Shown here: positions 1-6,379 of the stretch, one piece after another | How the letters are laid out: each line of letters begins with the position of its first letter | Position numbering within the stretch: the first letter of the stretch is position 1 | Source: Acidimicrobiia bacterium | GTDB lineage: Bacteria; Actinomycetota; Acidimicrobiia; Acidimicrobiales; Bin134 | Length of the DNA stretch: 38,495 bases | Assembly (NCBI GenBank): GCA_022827405.1 | Contig: JAJDTA010000195.1 | Coordinates: 1-38,495, forward strand | Direction of reading: 5' to 3' | Program-made: the position numbers and the translations under genes | Notes under the pieces: model-generated | What the model saw: the letters and a program-made list of their open reading frames with translations, nothing else | Databases searched by the model: none | Told to the model about the DNA's origin: nothing

Positions 1-890
1 TCGCCCCAGCCGGTGCCGCCGTCGAAGTCCCAGGCGGTGGTGCTCACCCAGGTGAGCATCTTGGGGTAGGGGTTGAAGATGATGCGGCTCACCGGGGTGC
101 CCGTGGCCCGCAGCTCCCGGCCCAGCTCGTCGACCGCCTCGATCTCGAAGGCGGTGGCGTAGCCGTGCTGGGGGTCTCGCTCCATCCGGCGCTCGCCGCT
201 CACTATGTCGGCCCGCACGCCGTCGCGCAGGTAGTAGCCGGCGTTGATGGGGTCGCTGTCGGGCTTGGGCAGCGAGTAGCACAGAAAGGCGCTCTGCGAA
301 GACGTGGTGGCGAAGGCGTAGCCGATGCGGAAGCCCTGGAGGTCGGAACGGGGCCCCCACGAGCGGTCGCGCATGGCGCAGCAGTCCACGTTTATGTCCT
401 CGCCGTGGAGGCGGATGCGTCCGGTGACCCGGCCGGGCTGGTCGATGTGGCTGGCGATGGTGAACGGGGGCTCGCCCCGGGTGAACACGTGGGGAGGGGT
501 GAGGGCGTCGAAGCGGAGCTCGGCCTCGAACATGTCGCCGTAGGGGTAGCGATAGCCCAACTCGTAGCTGGTGAGGGGCTCGATCACCTTCACCCGCATC
601 CCGGTGGGCAGGGTGGCATCACGAAGGTCGAGGCCCTCGGGCAGCGGGATGCTGTGGTTGTAGTCGAAGAAGGGCACTTCCCACGGCAGATAGGCGGTGT
701 CGTCCCACACCAGCGTGCCACCCCCGGCGATGCCCAGGTTGGGGCGGATCCAGGTGTAGAGGTAGCCCATCAGGTTGCGCTCAGGCACGCAGAAGGCGTA
801 CCAGCACGTCTCGGTCTCCCACGGGTGGTTCGAGGGGGGGTGGAAGTTGTCGTCGTCGGGCCCGATCAGGGCGTCTTCAGCTGCTCCCAC
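1..890 (-). CDS. DUF7064/DUF7065-like hypothetical protein (3' end outside window)
   Basis: Reading the minus strand from GTG at 890 gives an open frame of 296 codons that runs off the window. The start lies 3 nt after the stop of the upstream hydrolase, with GGAG about 8 nt before it, so the two genes are probably one operon. The N-terminus is rich in aromatic residues (HPWETETCWYAFCVPE), and a later stretch has CCAMRDRSWGPR, a pattern I associate with the uncharacterised DUF7064/DUF7065 proteins common in actinobacteria that degrade lipids, steroids or aromatics. The fold is probably lipocalin/beta-rich (AttH/CrtC-like), with no known reaction. No signal peptide is visible. The family name is from memory and the function is unknown. 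Confidence 0.75.
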   Translation of the reverse strand, partial: MGAAEDALIGPDDDNFHPPSNHPWETETCWYAFCVPERNLMGYLYTWIRPNLGIAGGGTLVWDDTAYLPWEVPFFDYNHSIPLPEGLDLRDATLPTGMRVKVIEPLTSYELGYRYPYGDMFEAELRFDALTPPHVFTRGEPPFTIASHIDQPGRVTGRIRLHGEDINVDCCAMRDRSWGPRSDLQGFRIGYAFATTSSQSAFLCYSLPKPDSDPINAGYYLRDGVRADIVSGERRMERDPQHGYATAFEIEAVDELGRELRATGTPVSRIIFNPYPKMLTWVSTTAWDFDGGTGWG

Positions 891-893
891 GAA

Positions 894-1589
894 TTAGCTC
901 CCTTGTCTGTCGGCATGCTCGGCGAACCGGGCCGGAATCCACTCGGCGAGCGTAGTGGCGATCTCATCGGCCACCGAGGCCAGCCCGTGGTCGGCCTCGG
1001 GGTACACCACGAGCTCGCCGCCGCCGGCCAATGCCCGCACCGCCTCGCTGGCCTGCACAGGAAGGATCTGATCCTGCCCGCCGTGCATCAACAGCAGGGG
1101 AGTGCCCCCCAGCGCGGGGGCGTTCTCGCACCCCGCCGACTGGGTGGCGAGTCCAACCACCCCCGCCGTGTGGTCCCCCAGGGCGACGCCGGCCTGCACC
1201 GCCACCGCACCCCCAAAGGAGTGCCCCATGAAGATGAACCGCCGCCCCTGCTCCCGGGCGGCCAAATCAGCCGCCGCAGCCGCATCCAGCAGGCACCGCT
1301 CGATGATCCCCGGCCGCCGGTAGTGCACCCGCATCACCGCGATGCCGTCTGTGGCCAGGTTCTCGCCCAGCCGCAGATACAGCGCCCTAGCCGGTCCCAG
1401 CAACCCCCCAATGGCCCCGCCCAGGGTCACCACCACATCGGTTGCCTCCCGAGGCCCGTGCCACAGCAGCGTCAAGAGCCCGTCCGGGCAGTACACCTCC
1501 AGGTGGCGGAACCCCGCGCTCGCCTCCGCCTCCACGATCCCCATCACATCCAGCAACTCCAAAGGAGACCGAACGCCGCCATCACTCAT
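894..1589 (-). CDS. alpha/beta hydrolase, dienelactone-hydrolase-like
   Basis: A 231-residue alpha/beta hydrolase from ATG 1589. An ATG 7 codons upstream, at 1610, is also open but has no ribosome site; AGGGTG lies 6 nt before 1589. The nucleophile elbow GHSFGG places Ser at residue 124, the acid is probably Asp173 in HGGQDQILP, and the histidine is His201 in EADHGL. The triad therefore looks complete. The substrate cannot be read from the sequence; size and motif order fit small esterase or dienelactone-hydrolase-type enzymes. It is translationally coupled to the DUF7064-like gene downstream (3 nt gap). Its 5' end lies about 60 bp from the tRNA-Cys on the other strand, so the tRNA island starts just beyond its promoter. 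Confidence 0.85.
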   Translation of the reverse strand: MSDGGVRSPLELLDVMGIVEAEASAGFRHLEVYCPDGLLTLLWHGPREATDVVVTLGGAIGGLLGPARALYLRLGENLATDGIAVMRVHYRRPGIIERCLLDAAAAADLAAREQGRRFIFMGHSFGGAVAVQAGVALGDHTAGVVGLATQSAGCENAPALGGTPLLLMHGGQDQILPVQASEAVRALAGGGELVVYPEADHGLASVADEIATTLAEWIPARFAEHADRQGS

Positions 1590-1633
1590 GGCCGACACCC
1601 TAAACGCCATGTGGAATGCTCAGCCCGATCCCG

Positions 1634-1639
1634 TACACT
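1634..1639 (+). promoter_or_regulatory. possible -10 box of first tRNA-Cys
   Basis: TACACT lies 31 nt before the mature tRNA 5' end and outside the 97-bp repeat. No good -35 is seen 17 nt upstream. The second tRNA copy has only a weaker TAGACC at a similar distance, so the left copy looks the better expressed of the two. Visual match only. Confidence 0.3.
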
Positions 1640-1649
1640 GTCAGCGCTG

Positions 1650-1746
1650 GCCGCTCCGGCGGCCACACCTGCGTCGGTGCCCGAGCGGACTAAGGGAGTG
1701 GCCTGCAAAGCCATGATTCACGGGTTCAAATCCCGTCCGGCGCTCT
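1650..1746 (+). repeat. 97-bp perfect direct repeat, left copy (contains tRNA-Cys)
   Basis: Bases 1650-1746 are identical to 4774-4870. The repeat covers 21 bp upstream of the tRNA, the whole 74-nt tRNA and 2 bp after it. Sequences diverge at once on both sides. It bounds a 3.0-kb segment carrying a K+ channel and two toxin-antitoxin-like modules. Confidence 0.95.
1671..1744 (+). tRNA. tRNA-Cys (GCA), first copy
   Basis: A cloverleaf folds. The acceptor GCGTCGG pairs with CCGGCGC (one T-G wobble). The D arm has CCC/GGG. The anticodon stem GTGGC/GCCAT closes loop CTGCAAA with anticodon GCA. The T stem ACGGG/CCCGT holds TTCAAAT. The discriminator is T, as expected for tRNA-Cys. The 3' CCA is not encoded. 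An identical copy is at 4795-4868. Confidence 0.93.
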
Positions 1747-1764
1747 TATGAGGTTCAGAGTCAA

Positions 1765-2556
1765 CTAGGACGATTCAGTACTCCTGTGGATCGGGTTATC
1801 CCCAGATATCGATTCCTCAATCTGCGCCGTGAGCCGTTCAACTACTGTGGCCAGTTCGCTCACCTGTCGTGCTAAATCGTCTTTCTCAGCTTCTTCTTTG
1901 CTTCTGGTGAACCATGCAGCCAGATTCGCGGTGACGACTCCGAAGACCGTGATACCCGCCAGCATCACAACGACTGCTATCGCTTTCCCGCTGCCAGTCT
2001 CAGGTGAGATGTCTCCGTAGCCAACAGTGGTCATGGTGACTATCGCCCACCAGAGTGTGTCGCCCAGCGAGTCGATGCTGCCACCGCTGCCGTCCTCGAA
2101 GAACCAGACCCCAACTGAGGCTGTTGCAATCAGCACCATCGCGGCTACCAGTACCCAGCGGCCTGACGTTCCGGCCCACAACCGCTTCGCGGTGTGCCAG
2201 CCCCGCTCTGCGAACGCCAGCAGCCTGAGAGTCTTCAGAACCTTCAACACCCGCACGGACCGCAATGCTCGCAAAGGCATCAGCAATGGGATCAGCGTCA
2301 AAGCGACAATAGCGAAGTCGTACCACTTGCTGACCGCGTACCTTCTGCGGCCAGGCCCGTGAATGATCAGTCTCACTCCAAGCTCGACGGCGAACACCCC
2401 TGAAATCGCCCAATTCAATAAGACGAAAAGCGACGGGTAAAACGACTCGAACACCAGAAGCGGGATGCTCCCCAACGCCAATACCAACATCGGCCAATCC
2501 GCAGCCGACTCCCACCTAGTCAAAACACCGGCTTTGTGACGCTGAGGGGAGGTCAT
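1765..2556 (-). CDS. voltage-gated-type potassium channel protein
   Basis: A 263-residue six-helix channel subunit. Hydrophobic helices lie near residues 20-40, 43-65, 78-96 and 135-153, and the last helix is at 191-217. S4 (about 97-118) carries spaced Arg/Lys residues (R99, R102, K105, K108, R111), as in voltage sensors. The pore loop has the TVGYG filter at 177-181, the K+ selectivity signature. The C-terminal tail (220-250) is a heptad-like coiled coil suited to tetramer assembly, without an RCK domain. It belongs to the bacterial Kv/ion_trans family. It lies alone inside the tRNA-Cys-bounded segment, facing the left repeat. Start ATG 2556 is the first methionine; no strong ribosome site is seen. 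Confidence 0.92.
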   Translation of the reverse strand: MTSPQRHKAGVLTRWESAADWPMLVLALGSIPLLVFESFYPSLFVLLNWAISGVFAVELGVRLIIHGPGRRRYAVSKWYDFAIVALTLIPLLMPLRALRSVRVLKVLKTLRLLAFAERGWHTAKRLWAGTSGRWVLVAAMVLIATASVGVWFFEDGSGGSIDSLGDTLWWAIVTMTTVGYGDISPETGSGKAIAVVVMLAGITVFGVVTANLAAWFTRSKEEAEKDDLARQVSELATVVERLTAQIEESISGDNPIHRSTESS

Positions 2557-2646
2557 CTCGGCGGCAGTCTACGGCAACACGTTCTCACGCCAGCCCTTCT
2601 ACCCTCGTGAACCTCCCCGGGTTTTGTGCAGCCTGTCGAGGCCACT

Positions 2647-2656
2647 GCGTGCACGC
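2647..2656. promoter_or_regulatory. 10-bp perfect palindrome upstream of TA promoter
   Basis: GCGTGCACGC is a perfect palindrome 16 bp upstream of the -35 box of the toxin-antitoxin promoter. DUF1778-type antitoxins of the ribbon-helix-helix class usually repress their own operon through palindromes, so it is a candidate operator. It is short and could occur by chance in GC-rich DNA. Confidence 0.3.
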
Positions 2657-2671
2657 TTTCGTGATAATTCA

Positions 2672-2700
2672 TTGCACTTCAATCTGGATGGCGGTAGGGT
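2672..2700 (+). promoter_or_regulatory. promoter of DUF1778-GNAT operon
   Basis: TTGCAC (2672-2677), a 17-bp spacer and TAGGGT (2695-2700) match an actinobacterial housekeeping promoter. Transcription would begin near 2707, about 33 nt before the antitoxin ATG, with the GGAGGTGGGAG ribosome site between. Confidence 0.6.
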
Positions 2701-2739
2701 GGCTGCACCTTGAACCAGACAAGATCGGAGGTGGGAGCG

Positions 2740-2979
2740 ATGGGCGCTGAAAAGCAGTGGGAACAGGATGAGCAGGCTGACCAGGAGTCCTCGAATCTCA
2801 CCGGTGTTGCAGCGGTCTCCGCGGAGGACGCGTCTGGGCAGGTGTTCGCTGATCGCACTGAATTTGTGCTCAGCCCTGAAGATTGGGAGGCCTGGGAAGC
2901 CCTCCATGACCGGCCCGCCCGAGACATTCCCGAACTGCGGGAGCTGATGGCCAAGCCATCTCCCTTCTTTGTCGACTGA
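2740..2979 (+). CDS. DUF1778 (TacA-like) antitoxin
   Basis: A 79-residue protein, acidic at its N-terminus, whose C-terminus (about residues 45-79: RTEFVLSPEDWEAWEALHD, then PELRELMAKPSPF) matches the toxin-neutralising tail of DUF1778/TacA antitoxins. The usual N-terminal ribbon-helix-helix is not obvious here, so DNA binding may be reduced or divergent. ATG 2740 is chosen over an in-frame TTG at 2710 because GGAGGTGGGAG lies directly upstream. The last codons overlap the toxin gene by 11 nt, typical of co-translated TA pairs. The antitoxin would block the neighbouring acetyltransferase by wrapping around it. Confidence 0.75.
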   Translation: MGAEKQWEQDEQADQESSNLTGVAAVSAEDASGQVFADRTEFVLSPEDWEAWEALHDRPARDIPELRELMAKPSPFFVD

Positions 2980-3493
2980 CCCGCGTTATCAGCAGCCGGC
3001 ACCGCTCACAGCAGAGCATCGGATTGACGTCTTCGAATGCCGTTCATCCGAGCAGACTGCGTGGCTCCGTCAGCACGCTCGTCAGTCCGCTGCCGCGAAC
3101 ATGGCGAGGGTCTTCGTCGTCAACCAGCACAGCCAGGACGAGGTGGTCGCGTACTACGCCTGCTGCATGGCGTCGGTCAAGGCAGTTGAGCTGCCCAATC
3201 GGTGGAGGCGTGGTGTGGGCCGGTATTCCCAGCCGGTCGCGCTACTGGCCAGGCTCGGTGTGGACCTTCGCTACGAGAGGCGGGGAATTGGCAGCAGACT
3301 GGTGCAGGATGTGATTGCTCGTGCCGCGACATTGGGTGCTGAAATCGGATGTCGAGGGCTGTTGATCCATGCTGAAAGCACCGAAGCCCGAGATTTCTAC
3401 CTCCGGCAAATGCCAGAGTTTGAACCATCGCCTACTGACGATCTCCACCTTGTCCTCCTGATGAAGGACATCCACAAGACTCTGCCTGGGTGA
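2969..3493 (+). CDS. GNAT-family toxin (TacT-like acetyltransferase)
   Basis: A 174-residue GNAT fold. The acetyl-CoA loop is RRGIGS at 104-109 within DLRYERRGIGSRL, and a conserved tyrosine lies at 144 in TEARDFYLR. Both are hallmarks of TacT/AtaT toxins, which acetylate the amino group of aminoacyl-tRNA and stop translation. It starts at TTG 2969, overlapping the antitoxin by 11 nt; no ATG suits the family start. The weak TTG start should keep toxin below antitoxin. Its 3' end overlaps the convergent ASCH gene by 62 nt. Which tRNA is modified cannot be read from sequence. It lies between two tRNA-Cys copies. Confidence 0.85.
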   Translation: MSTDPRYQQPAPLTAEHRIDVFECRSSEQTAWLRQHARQSAAANMARVFVVNQHSQDEVVAYYACCMASVKAVELPNRWRRGVGRYSQPVALLARLGVDLRYERRGIGSRLVQDVIARAATLGAEIGCRGLLIHAESTEARDFYLRQMPEFEPSPTDDLHLVLLMKDIHKTLPG

Positions 3494-3983
3494 ACTTTGG
3501 GTTGGGGGTTTGAGTTCCCGCCCCCGGAGGCCAAGCGGCCATACGTAGAAGTCGATCGCCGGTCTGGGCGTCGACGTAGGCGAAGCTCTGGGGAGGTCGG
3601 AAGCCTATTGGTTCCGCCCTGAGGTCTTGGAGAGGCACTCTCCTAGTCAGAGGTTGCTGCTGAGCCAGCGTTAGCGCTGTGCCCACTTCCACGCCGTCGA
3701 AGTAGCTCTTGAACTCGGGGTGGGGCAGACCGGCTCTTGAGCCGAACTCGCGCCACAAATCTGCGAGGTTGGCCGAGGTGACGCTCGTGATGATGCATGT
3801 GCCAAGCAGTGCCCGCACCGGTGTGCTCGCGTACAACAAGGTCCGCATCGGAACTTCGATCTTGGGCGTCGTGCGGCGAAGCTCAACCGTCTTTGTGCCG
3901 GCAAGGATGGCTTCAGCGAATCTCGGTTTGAGGGAGAGGACAATCATCCGGTCTTGATCGAGTTCAGCTACTTCGTCAGTCAT
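3432..3983 (-). CDS. ASCH-domain (PUA-like) protein, candidate toxin
   Basis: A 183-residue protein. Residues 13-140 form an ASCH domain: IVLSLKPRFAEAIL, then AGTKTVELRR at 28-37, the classic GxKxxExR signature. ASCH is a PUA-like RNA-binding fold; characterised members include ribonucleases and the N4-acetylcytidine amidohydrolase YqfB. The C-terminal 35 residues are low-complexity and lie opposite the end of the GNAT gene (62-nt tail-to-tail overlap), so they may be dispensable. It lies 77 nt after the HTH gene on the same strand, so the two are probably one operon. A role as the toxin of a TA pair is inferred from that arrangement. ATG 3983 is chosen; ATG 3947 is an alternative. Confidence 0.8.
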   Translation of the reverse strand: MTDEVAELDQDRMIVLSLKPRFAEAILAGTKTVELRRTTPKIEVPMRTLLYASTPVRALLGTCIITSVTSANLADLWREFGSRAGLPHPEFKSYFDGVEVGTALTLAQQQPLTRRVPLQDLRAEPIGFRPPQSFAYVDAQTGDRLLRMAAWPPGAGTQTPNPKFTQAESCGCPSSGGQGGDRQ

Positions 3984-4060
3984 CTCGCCTCAGCCCCCTC
4001 CCCGAAGAATGACTGGACACAGGCTTCGTCGATCTGTCGGGTCGTAGAGGGGCCAGTCGG

Positions 4061-4690
4061 TCACTGGGCTAGACGTTCCGCCGCTCGTTGGGCAGCTCGA
4101 CGGAGTTGTTCTGTGTCCTTGCCGTCAGCGAGCCACTTAGCGGGGGATAGGCCGTTAAGGTCTTCGTGCTGGGCTGTGGAGGCCCATGAGGCGATCAGGA
4201 ACGGGTCGGCTCCTTCGCCTAGGGCATCTCGGAACGCTCCGATGATGTCGCGGACTTCGGGTCGGATCGATTCGTTTTCGATGTCGAGCTGCCACGTCGG
4301 AAACCAAGTGGTGTTGTGTCCGGGTAGGCCTAGTAGAGATCCCGAGGACTGTCGCTTCGACAGGGCCTGGCGGGAGACGCCCAAGACTCTCGAGGCTTCT
4401 GAGGTGTCGATTCGGTCGCCGACCAACTTTGACCACCTGGCGCTGGCAACAACCTCCTCGGCTGCCTTGGCACCGAGCTCGCTGGCTTCATCTGCGCTGA
4501 TCTCTTCGACGACGTGTCGAGCGTCCGTTAGACGCTCGTGGAACGCGTCAACGAGCATGAGGACGCGCTCATTCAAGAGCCGCTCGCTGGACTGAATCTG
4601 ATCTTGATTCTGCTCCCCTTCAATGTCGGACGCGCGTAGCGTTTTCAGGTCCGATGGAAAGTCGAAACCAGACTTCGGTGAGTCAGCCAT
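4061..4690 (-). CDS. HTH regulator with MbcA/Xre-like C-terminal domain, candidate antitoxin
   Basis: A 209-residue protein. Residues 1-90 are helical and acidic. Residues 95-120 form a MerR/excisionase-like helix-turn-helix (DTSEASRVLGVSRQALSKRQ). Residues 145-209 resemble the toxin-binding domain of Xre/MbcA/ParS antitoxins (FRDALGEGADPFLIASW, then LSPAKWLADGKD and a final helix). That domain normally partners an RES toxin; here the next gene encodes an ASCH protein. A leaderless promoter with four TTGACG repeats sits immediately upstream, as expected for self-repression. DNA binding is well supported; the antitoxin role is inferred. Confidence 0.75.
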   Translation of the reverse strand: MADSPKSGFDFPSDLKTLRASDIEGEQNQDQIQSSERLLNERVLMLVDAFHERLTDARHVVEEISADEASELGAKAAEEVVASARWSKLVGDRIDTSEASRVLGVSRQALSKRQSSGSLLGLPGHNTTWFPTWQLDIENESIRPEVRDIIGAFRDALGEGADPFLIASWASTAQHEDLNGLSPAKWLADGKDTEQLRRAAQRAAERLAQ

Positions 4691-4696
4691 ACACTC

Positions 4697-4733
4697 ATCC
4701 TAATCGTCAACCCGTCAACCGTCAACCCGTCAA
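4697..4733 (-). promoter_or_regulatory. leaderless promoter with four TTGACG operator repeats
   Basis: On the minus strand TTGACG (4725-4720), exactly 17 bp and TAGGAT (4702-4697) form a near-ideal promoter. The ATG of the HTH gene lies 6 nt after the -10, so the mRNA would be leaderless. TTGACG occurs four times, at 4705, 4713, 4720 and 4728 (plus-strand start of CGTCAA), with 8-7-8 bp spacing, covering the -35 and the spacer. Repressor binding to this array would block RNA polymerase. Confidence 0.7.
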
Positions 4734-4773
4734 CTTCTGTCGGCCTTCCAGACCCTTTGCCGTCACGTAGACC

Positions 4774-4870
4774 GCCGCTCCGGCGGCCACACCTGCGTCG
4801 GTGCCCGAGCGGACTAAGGGAGTGGCCTGCAAAGCCATGATTCACGGGTTCAAATCCCGTCCGGCGCTCT
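4774..4870 (+). repeat. 97-bp perfect direct repeat, second copy (contains tRNA-Cys)
   Basis: Identical base for base to 1650-1746, with diverging flanks on both sides. It marks the right border of the 3.0-kb segment and the left border of the next segment, which ends at the tRNA remnant at 8453. Confidence 0.95.
4795..4868 (+). tRNA. tRNA-Cys (GCA), second copy
   Basis: Identical to the tRNA at 1671-1744 in all 74 positions, so the same cloverleaf, GCA anticodon and T discriminator apply. It is intact and potentially functional. The upstream DNA differs beyond 21 bp, and only a weak -10 (TAGACC at 4768-4773) is visible, so its expression is uncertain. Confidence 0.93.
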
Positions 4871-4909
4871 GAAAGCAATTCGCCTATTTCCCGCTGTTGG
4901 ACGCGACGG

Positions 4910-5314
4910 TTATGAGTCTCGGCTCGGTGATGTTCCCCATGCGAGGAGTGCGTTGATCAGTTCGGGGTCGCTTATTTCGAGTACAGCCCTCTTGAACTTG
5001 TGATTGTTCAAGTCCAGCACGAGCAGGGGCAGTTCGGGTCCGCTGTGAGCCGTGGCCCAGAACTGGGGGCCGATTACGGCCCGGCCGAGGTGGGGCCCGA
5101 CTCGGCGCTTGCCCGGATAGCGCTCACCGGAGTGGGATCCGATTCCGAGTAGGCGGTGGTCGATGCGGGACTCAAGTTCATGGCGCTGGACGAAAGCTGC
5201 CTCGGCGATATTGGCTCGGTCGATCTCAACGATGCGGCGAAAATTGCACATGCGGTCCCATCCAGAGAGCACAATCCGAAGAGTGCTATCGATCCGCTCA
5301 ATTCGAAAGCCCAC
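4910..5314 (-). CDS. hypothetical protein, possible PH-like domain
   Basis: A 134-residue protein starting at GTG 5314. The pattern is beta-rich: LRIVLSGWDR at the N-terminus, then PGKRRVGPHLGRAVIGPQFWAT, then LLVLDLNNHKFKRAVLEISDPELINALL. It resembles a group of small actinobacterial proteins of roughly 120-140 residues with a PH-like/bPH layout (a beta strand pair, a PG turn, an F/W strand, and a final DPE-containing helix). I recognise the pattern but no function is known. The start is weakly supported because no clear ribosome site precedes it. It stands alone, reading toward the second tRNA-Cys. Confidence 0.55.
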   Translation of the reverse strand: MGFRIERIDSTLRIVLSGWDRMCNFRRIVEIDRANIAEAAFVQRHELESRIDHRLLGIGSHSGERYPGKRRVGPHLGRAVIGPQFWATAHSGPELPLLVLDLNNHKFKRAVLEISDPELINALLAWGTSPSRDS

Positions 5315-5469
5315 GGCGCGATGATATTGCTGGGAGGCTCTGTTATGGCCTCCCGCCCCCTGGCGACTCGCCCAGGGAGTGCTGTGGCCCCGAACATGCC
5401 GCAGAAGGACAGGTAGAACGATTCAAAGCACACCAGATCCGGCGCAAGAACCGGTGAGGTGCGCCCTTG

Positions 5470-6213
5470 CTAGTCGAAATACTCGTCTTCTTGGAACGGC
5501 GTCCACTGGGTGAACACGGGCATGGGGGAGGGGAGGGTTCCGCTTGGGTCGTGAAGCATGATGGCGATGTCGGTTCTGTCGAACAGGCCGCGGATTGAGA
5601 CCGAGAATCCGGCTGGGTCAACGCAGTCGTCGCATGTTTCGGGCTGGATCTGGGTAGAGTGCGGATTGATTGGCGTGAGGGTTATATCTGAGCCGTTGCC
5701 GGCGACTTGAGCCTCGAACTCTTGGGCGAAGATCTCCCATTCGCTTAGGGCGTGGTTGTTTTCGGAGTATTGCGCCCAGACGCTGATGCCGTTGAAGAAG
5801 TCGATCACGACCGCCTTTCTCGGGGAGGAGTCGCGTCCCGGCTCGAACTGTCGGAATGAGCGGTCCTGTAGTTGCTCCATCACACTCTGGGCCAAGTGTG
5901 GGTCCAGCTGTCCGGCGGGGGTTGACTGTGGTGGCTCCTGGTCCGGCTGTGCGGTGGGGGTGGGTTCTCGAGTTGCAACGGTGGTGGAGGTGGGGGTGGG
6001 TAGCTCAGGCTGTTGGGTTGCGGCGGGGGTGGGGTTAGATGTCACGAGGTCGGGTTGGGAGTCATCGCCACAGGCAGCTAGCGCCGCCACAATGAGCAAA
6101 ATCAGGCCAGTAGCCCCCGAAAGCTGCCACAGGGCTCTGTGGCCGGGACGAGCTGGCGCCGGGTGCTTTCGGCCCTCACGCTCAGCGGTCGCACAAGGAA
6201 ATGCGGCGCTCAC
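5470..6213 (-). CDS. hypothetical lipoprotein
   Basis: A 247-residue protein from GTG 6213. A long basic N-region (1-30) is followed by a hydrophobic stretch and the lipobox LAAC with Cys48, giving a membrane-anchored lipoprotein. Residues 52-105 are a Pro/Thr/Gln-rich linker. The C-terminal domain (about 108-247) has a CDDC pair near residue 194 that could form a disulfide. No family was recognised. The long N-terminus before the signal may mean a later start, but there is no internal Met. It lies within the segment between tRNA-Cys copy 2 and the tRNA remnant. Confidence 0.6.
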   Translation of the reverse strand: MSAAFPCATAEREGRKHPAPARPGHRALWQLSGATGLILLIVAALAACGDDSQPDLVTSNPTPAATQQPELPTPTSTTVATREPTPTAQPDQEPPQSTPAGQLDPHLAQSVMEQLQDRSFRQFEPGRDSSPRKAVVIDFFNGISVWAQYSENNHALSEWEIFAQEFEAQVAGNGSDITLTPINPHSTQIQPETCDDCVDPAGFSVSIRGLFDRTDIAIMLHDPSGTLPSPMPVFTQWTPFQEDEYFD

Positions 6214-6379
6214 CCGTGCAACCGTATCGCCCGGAGCCGTGTTTTCGGCCGCGCCTGAAACGCCACTGCTCTGTCGGTTGAGCCCCCGAAGTCGATCGCC
6301 GGTCTTGGTGCCATGCGGCGCAGTTCAAACGCGGCGGCGCGGACCGCCTCAGGTTTCCTTGCTCTTGTACTGTTCGGCC

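Noticed and set aside
165-1751. Long open frame on the plus strand (528 codons)
   Set aside because: It lies antisense to the DUF7064-like and alpha/beta hydrolase genes and runs through the tRNA; its composition (Gly/Val/Arg/His/Pro) is that of a shadow frame in GC-rich DNA.
4705-4733. TTGACG repeats as a CRISPR-like or iteron origin array
   Set aside because: Only four 6-bp units, directly placed on a promoter of an HTH gene; regulation explains them better.
4645-4878. Minus-strand frame through the second tRNA-Cys
   Set aside because: It translates the complement of the tRNA and the operator repeats; not a gene, although such false proteins are often annotated.
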